From NCBI GenBank assembly GCA_045636145.1, contig JAZTWV010000019.1, positions 1 to 45,618 on the forward strand: 45,618 bases of DNA, read 5' to 3'. Below are positions 42,241 to 45,618 of the stretch, piece by piece. Positions within the stretch are counted from its first letter, which is position 1; each line of letters begins with the position of its first letter. The DNA is from Flemingiibacterium sp045636145. GTDB taxonomy: Bacteria > Bacillota > Clostridia > Oscillospirales > CAG-272. The notes under the pieces are model-generated. The model saw only the letters and a program-made list of their open reading frames with translations. It did not search any database and was not told the origin of the DNA. Made by a program: the position numbers and the translations under genes.

Positions 42241-42302
42241 CCATATACTTAGTATAATCGCTGTGGGGTCAATATGGCGTCAAAACACCGTCCGCACAAA
42301 TT

Positions 42303-44333
42303 TCACCAAAAGAGCCTCGCCACAGTGGCAGTGATCGCGCACAGCACAATACCTATGATCGTCGGAATAATCATGGACAAAACCGCCATAAAAACGCTTC
42401 CTGTTTCTTTTTTTACCGTAAGCACCGTGGTGGAGCACGGAAAATGAAACAGAGTCATTATTATCATATTAACAAAGGTGAGCACCGTCCAGCCGTTTGA
42501 TATAAGCACCTCCAAAGTTCCCACATCGCCGCCTATACTGCCGGACGCAGTATAGCACATCACTGCAATGGGCAAAACTATCTCGTTTGCAGGAAATCCG
42601 AGGATAAATGCGCACAGTATCACTCCGTCAAGTCCCAATATCCGTCCAAGTGGATCAAGTGCGCCGCAGATGTGAGACAGAAGCGTAAGATCGCCTACAG
42701 TAACATTGGCAAGAAGCCATATTATAAGTCCGGCTGGTGCCGCCACCGCCGCCGCACGTCCGAGGACGAAAAGGGTGCGGTCAAAAATCGACCTGACGAT
42801 CACCTTCCCGATCTGAGGACGGCGGTACGGGGGAAGCTCAAGGGTGAAGCTTGAGGGCGTGCCGCGAAGAAGGGTAAGCGATAAAATTTTTGATACCGCA
42901 AGGGTCGCAAGTACACCGAGAAGAATGGCGGCAGTCATGATAACAGCTCCCCACGCACCGCCTCCTCCGGCACAGAGCAGTGCGGACACGGTTATAAGAA
43001 TGGGAAATCGCCCATTGCAGGGCATAAAATTGTTTGTGAGTATGGCTATCATCCGCTCTCTCGGAGAATCTATAATACGGCATCCCACAACGCCTGCCGC
43101 GTTGCATCCAAGTCCCATGCACATGGTGAGTGCCTGCTTTCCGCAAGCACCGGACCTTGACAGCGCGCCGTCAAGATTAAAGGCTATGCGCCCAAGCAGA
43201 CCGAAATCCTCCATAAGCGTGAACAGCGGAAAAAATATTGCCATTGGCGGAAGCATTACAGAAATCACGCGAAACAGCGTGCGAAGCATACCGCATACAA
43301 GCAGCTCGCGGAGCATTTCCGGAAGCGGTGATGCGGCATGGTACAAAAACTGCTCCAAGCGGTCAAATCCCGACTGAAGTAAGGCTGAGGGGTAGTTCGA
43401 CCCGACGATAGTAAGCCAGAATATGCCTGCAAGCATCAAAAGCATGATCGGGACTGACAGGAAGCGGTGAGTTATCACACGGTCTATCATTCTGTCACGC
43501 CTTGTATATCCGGCGCGGTAGGTGCACAGCTCGGAATCGTCCTTCTCCGACGTCACAACGTCGCAGGCTATCCCCTCGGCGGCAATTATGGGGCGCGTGA
43601 GCAGCATTTCGGAAAAATCTCCGTCATACTCTTCCCTGCACCGTGACAGAGCTTCCACAACTGCCTCATCCCCACTATCTGAAAGCCATGATTCAATAAC
43701 ATCCCCACGGGAATACCCATTTTCGCGAAGCGCATCAAGCTCATTTTCCACAAACTCGGGATATATCGGCTGACGGCTGTTTTTTTCTTTCAGAGATGGA
43801 TTTTTCACAGTTTTACAAAGCTCGGAAAGTCCCTCTCCGCTCCTTGCGGAGACTCCCACCGAGGTAAATCCCGTAAGCTTTGTGAGAAGCGCGGTATCAA
43901 CGCTTATTCCACGTTTTTCGGCTTCGTCCATAAAGTTTACGCAGATTATCAAATTTTCGCAAAACTCCGATATCTGAAAAGCAAGGGACAGTCCGCCCTC
44001 AATGCAAAGCGCGTCACATACCACAATAACGGCATCGGCGCCGCCGTTTTTTATAAAATCCTTTGCAACCTCTTCCTCAGGTGAATGGGCGCGGATGGAA
44101 TATGTTCCGGGGAGATCAACAAACGTGATGTTCTCACGCTGTGACACACCTATTGCAGTCGCTACAGTCTTCCCCGTCCAATTTCCCGTGTGCTGCTTCA
44201 TTCCGGTGAGAGCGTTGAAAATGCTGCTTTTACCTACGTTTGGATTGCCGGCAAGAGCGGCGGTGTAGCCGTCACCCTTTTTGACACGCTCGCGTACCGC
44301 ACCAAGCCCCGTGGAGCTGTTCGTTAAACCCAT
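42303..44333 (-). CDS. feoB: Ferrous iron transporter FeoB
   Basis: This 676-residue inner-membrane Fe(II) transporter has an N-terminal G-domain with G1 GNPNVGKS (~29-36), the G2-region Thr in GNWTGKTVAT, G3 DLPG and G4 NFMDE (a variant of NxxD). A helical spacer and then the membrane core with repeated Gate motifs follow, including MGLGCNAAGVVGCRI and FPANEIVLPI. The length is typical. The ATG at 44333 is 10 bp inside the feoA 3' end, showing coupling. Fe(II) uptake suits an anaerobe making large Fe-S hydrogenases. No Fur box was identified upstream. Confidence 0.96.
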   Translation of the reverse strand: MGLTNSSTGLGAVRERVKKGDGYTAALAGNPNVGKSSIFNALTGMKQHTGNWTGKTVATAIGVSQRENITFVDLPGTYSIRAHSPEEEVAKDFIKNGGADAVIVVCDALCIEGGLSLAFQISEFCENLIICVNFMDEAEKRGISVDTALLTKLTGFTSVGVSARSGEGLSELCKTVKNPSLKEKNSRQPIYPEFVENELDALRENGYSRGDVIESWLSDSGDEAVVEALSRCREEYDGDFSEMLLTRPIIAAEGIACDVVTSEKDDSELCTYRAGYTRRDRMIDRVITHRFLSVPIMLLMLAGIFWLTIVGSNYPSALLQSGFDRLEQFLYHAASPLPEMLRELLVCGMLRTLFRVISVMLPPMAIFFPLFTLMEDFGLLGRIAFNLDGALSRSGACGKQALTMCMGLGCNAAGVVGCRIIDSPRERMIAILTNNFMPCNGRFPILITVSALLCAGGGGAWGAVIMTAAILLGVLATLAVSKILSLTLLRGTPSSFTLELPPYRRPQIGKVIVRSIFDRTLFVLGRAAAVAAPAGLIIWLLANVTVGDLTLLSHICGALDPLGRILGLDGVILCAFILGFPANEIVLPIAVMCYTASGSIGGDVGTLEVLISNGWTVLTFVNMIIMTLFHFPCSTTVLTVKKETGSVFMAVLSMIIPTIIGIVLCAITATVARLFW

Positions 44334-44590
44334 TTTTTATACTGTGAACAGCACCGCGACGGAACGCGCTGAACGCAGACGCACCTTGCATCCGAATTTC
44401 GCAGGGCAATCACCGAGCCGCGCACAAGATATGCTCCCGGTCCGCCAAGGGGTGCTCTTGCAACACATTCAACCTTTGTTCCGCCGATAAAACCAAGGTC
44501 AAAGAGTCTCTGTCTTATTTCCGATGAACCTATTTTATTTATAAATGCCGTCTCACCCGGCACAAGATCTGATAAGTAAGAAATTTTCAT
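44324..44590 (-). CDS. feoA: Ferrous iron transport protein FeoA
   Basis: This 88-residue FeoA is an SH3-like cytosolic protein that modulates FeoB. The start is the ATG at 44590 (MKISYLSDLVPGETAFINK), with AGAGG two bases upstream. A GTG at 44593 is possible. Family features are GSSEIRQRLFDLGFIGGTKVE and APLGGPGAYLVRGSVIALR. It overlaps feoB by 10 bp. An in-frame extension upstream to 44692 has no ribosome site and is not used. It is transcribed divergently from the aspS leader. Confidence 0.93.
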   Translation of the reverse strand: MKISYLSDLVPGETAFINKIGSSEIRQRLFDLGFIGGTKVECVARAPLGGPGAYLVRGSVIALRNSDARCVCVQRVPSRCCSQYKKWV

Positions 44591-44714
44591 CACCTCTGTA
44601 CAGTATATGGCGGCGATTCCACGGGTGTGATAGAGTCTCAAAGCACGTCGGATTTTATCGGAAATAAACGAATTTTTGTGATTTACAATCATAAAGATTA
44701 CCGCAAATTTACTC

Positions 44715-44743
44715 TTGACAAATGACCTTTACTGTGATACAAT
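44715..44743 (+). promoter_or_regulatory. Promoter of the aspS T-box transcript
   Basis: TTGACA, a 17-bp spacer and TACAAT lie immediately upstream of the T-box leader. Confidence 0.88.
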
Positions 44744-44749
44744 ATAAGA

Positions 44750-45005
44750 GTGAAAAGCTTTGATGGAACGAGTAACGCGGTGTACAGTCTAAAGAGAGCC
44801 GTTGACGGTGGAAATACGGCGTCGGTCTCTGCGTGAAAAACACTCCGGAGCTTGCGGAAGAACGCCACGTCTTGACGGTGGCTATTAGAACCGCACGTTT
44901 GCCGCGTAAAGGCGTAATTAAGGTGGATCTTATTTTAAGATCAATTTGGGTGGTATCGCGGAAGTTGTCTTTCGTCCCATGTGCGGACGGGGGGCAATTT
45001 TTTGT
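44750..45005 (+). ncRNA. T-box leader of aspS, probable specifier AAC (Asn)
   Basis: The leader shows Stem I with the AGTA S-turn (44770-44773), a distal AGAGAGCC...GGTGGAA region, and the specifier side GTGAAAAACACTCCGG (44832-44847). The T-box sequence TTTGGGTGGTATCGCG is at 44945-44960. The terminator TTGTCTTTCGTCC/GGACGGGGGGCAA then TTTTTT spans 44965-45003. Flanking stems ACGC/GCGT and TGGA/TCCG place AAC followed by A as the specifier, so uncharged tRNA-Asn would be sensed. Binding of uncharged tRNA stabilises the antiterminator and allows aspS transcription. Confidence 0.85.
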
Positions 45006-45083
45006 TTGTCCCGAAAATTTGCCGCACACAGCATTTCGAACTTTATATCAAAAATAAAATCTTTATTTCGGAGGATGAAACCC

Positions 45084-45618
45084 ATGTTACGAACTCATAC
45101 TTGTAATGAGCTTACCAAGGCTCACATCGGCGAGAATGTAACTCTCACCGGCTGGATCGACACCGTGCGCGACCACGGAGGCGTACTTTTCGTTGACCTT
45201 CGCGACCACTACGGAATCACTCAGATCGTCGTAAACGACGACAAAATGATTGCCGGTATGCCCAAGGAGACCGTTATTCTCGTTGAGGGAAATGTCACCG
45301 AGCGTGATGCCGAAACCGTAAACCCCAAGCTTGCAACAGGTCTTATTGAGGTAAGAGCTTCCAAGGTGGAGGTTCTCGGTCCCTGCCAGCTTGGACTTCC
45401 CTTTGAGATCGACGCTTCCACCGAGACCCGTGAGGAAGTGCGTCTCAAATACCGCTATCTTGACTTGAGAAACAGAAAAATACACGACAATATCGTGCTT
45501 CGCTCAAAGATCCTTTCCTACCTCCGCTCACAGATGGAGGAGATGGGATTTCTTGAAATTCAGACTCCTATTCTCACCGCATCCTCTCCCGAGGGCGCGC
45601 GTGACTATCTCGTGCCCA
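45084..45618 (+). CDS. aspS: Aspartyl-tRNA synthetase (partial, 3' end beyond window)
   Basis: The first 178 residues of a bacterial-type AspRS are present. An OB-fold anticodon-binding domain (~1-105) has GWIDTVRDHGGVLFVDLRDHYGITQ, and the start of the class II catalytic domain is YRYLDLRN...LEIQTPILTASSPEGARDYLVP. The residue at position 31 is His within DHGG, as reported for non-discriminating bacterial AspRS. Discriminating enzymes usually have Leu there. Together with the Asn-specific T-box, this suggests it charges both tRNA-Asp and tRNA-Asn. The ATG at 45084 has GGAGG ten bases upstream. Confidence 0.95.
   Translation, partial: MLRTHTCNELTKAHIGENVTLTGWIDTVRDHGGVLFVDLRDHYGITQIVVNDDKMIAGMPKETVILVEGNVTERDAETVNPKLATGLIEVRASKVEVLGPCQLGLPFEIDASTETREEVRLKYRYLDLRNRKIHDNIVLRSKILSYLRSQMEEMGFLEIQTPILTASSPEGARDYLVP

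Overview
The window reads as chromosome of an anaerobic, spore-forming Clostridia member, most likely Oscillospirales/Ruminococcaceae-like. The grounds are a multi-subunit [FeFe] hydrogenase operon, dipicolinate synthase (dpaAB), the cotJABC spore coat operon, AddAB, RNase J, ClpC, a T-box in front of aspS, and palindromic intergenic repeats of a kind I associate with that group. Gene order is compact, both strands are used, and most genes have clear Shine-Dalgarno sites and TTGACA/TATAAT-type promoters.

Region 1 (1-7700, minus strand) is a ten-gene operon. It begins with hydC (NuoE-like). A signalling cassette follows: DRTGG protein, RsbW-like ATPase, a group-D-type putative sensory [FeFe] hydrogenase, a second DRTGG protein, a PHP-domain protein and a GHKL ATPase. 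A thioredoxin-like [2Fe-2S] protein, hydB and hydA (cut by the window edge) complete it. A strong promoter is followed by a near-perfect Rex operator, so NADH/NAD+ state probably controls H2 metabolism here.

Region 2 (7.8-18.2 kb) holds a lone type IIA topoisomerase B subunit. Next to it is a ~560-bp non-coding element with long inverted ends, lying between a plus-strand promoter and a membrane protein-addB-addA operon.

Region 3 (18.2-28.2 kb) contains dpaAB, a PurF-like protein lacking the catalytic cysteine, a two-component system with probable autoregulatory direct repeats, cotJABC and clpC.

Region 4 (28.2-37.5 kb) contains a glycosyltransferase-CsaB fusion, an SLC13-type permease, tRNA-Leu(CAA), tRNA-Thr(GGT), fumC, a MATE exporter and RNase J. 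It ends in a structured 480-bp gap and a tiny conserved-looking protein.

Region 5 (37.7-42.2 kb) is accessory. An XRE repressor and ImmA/IrrE protease pair faces a Cro-like small protein, a dead LytM/M23 protein and a cysteine-run protein. Three copies of one 19-bp operator sit at the three promoters. A separate gene here encodes a putative PD-(D/E)XK nuclease with a winged helix.

Region 6 (42.3 kb to the end) has feoAB and, divergently, a T-box leader whose specifier reads as AAC (Asn) in front of aspS. This suggests a non-discriminating AspRS and tRNA-dependent Asn formation.

The strongest candidates for undescribed biology are the hydrogenase-sensor/phosphosignalling cassette embedded in the Rex-controlled HydABC operon, the ImmR/ImmA-like switch controlling a non-catalytic LytM protein, and the cysteine-less PurF paralogue.
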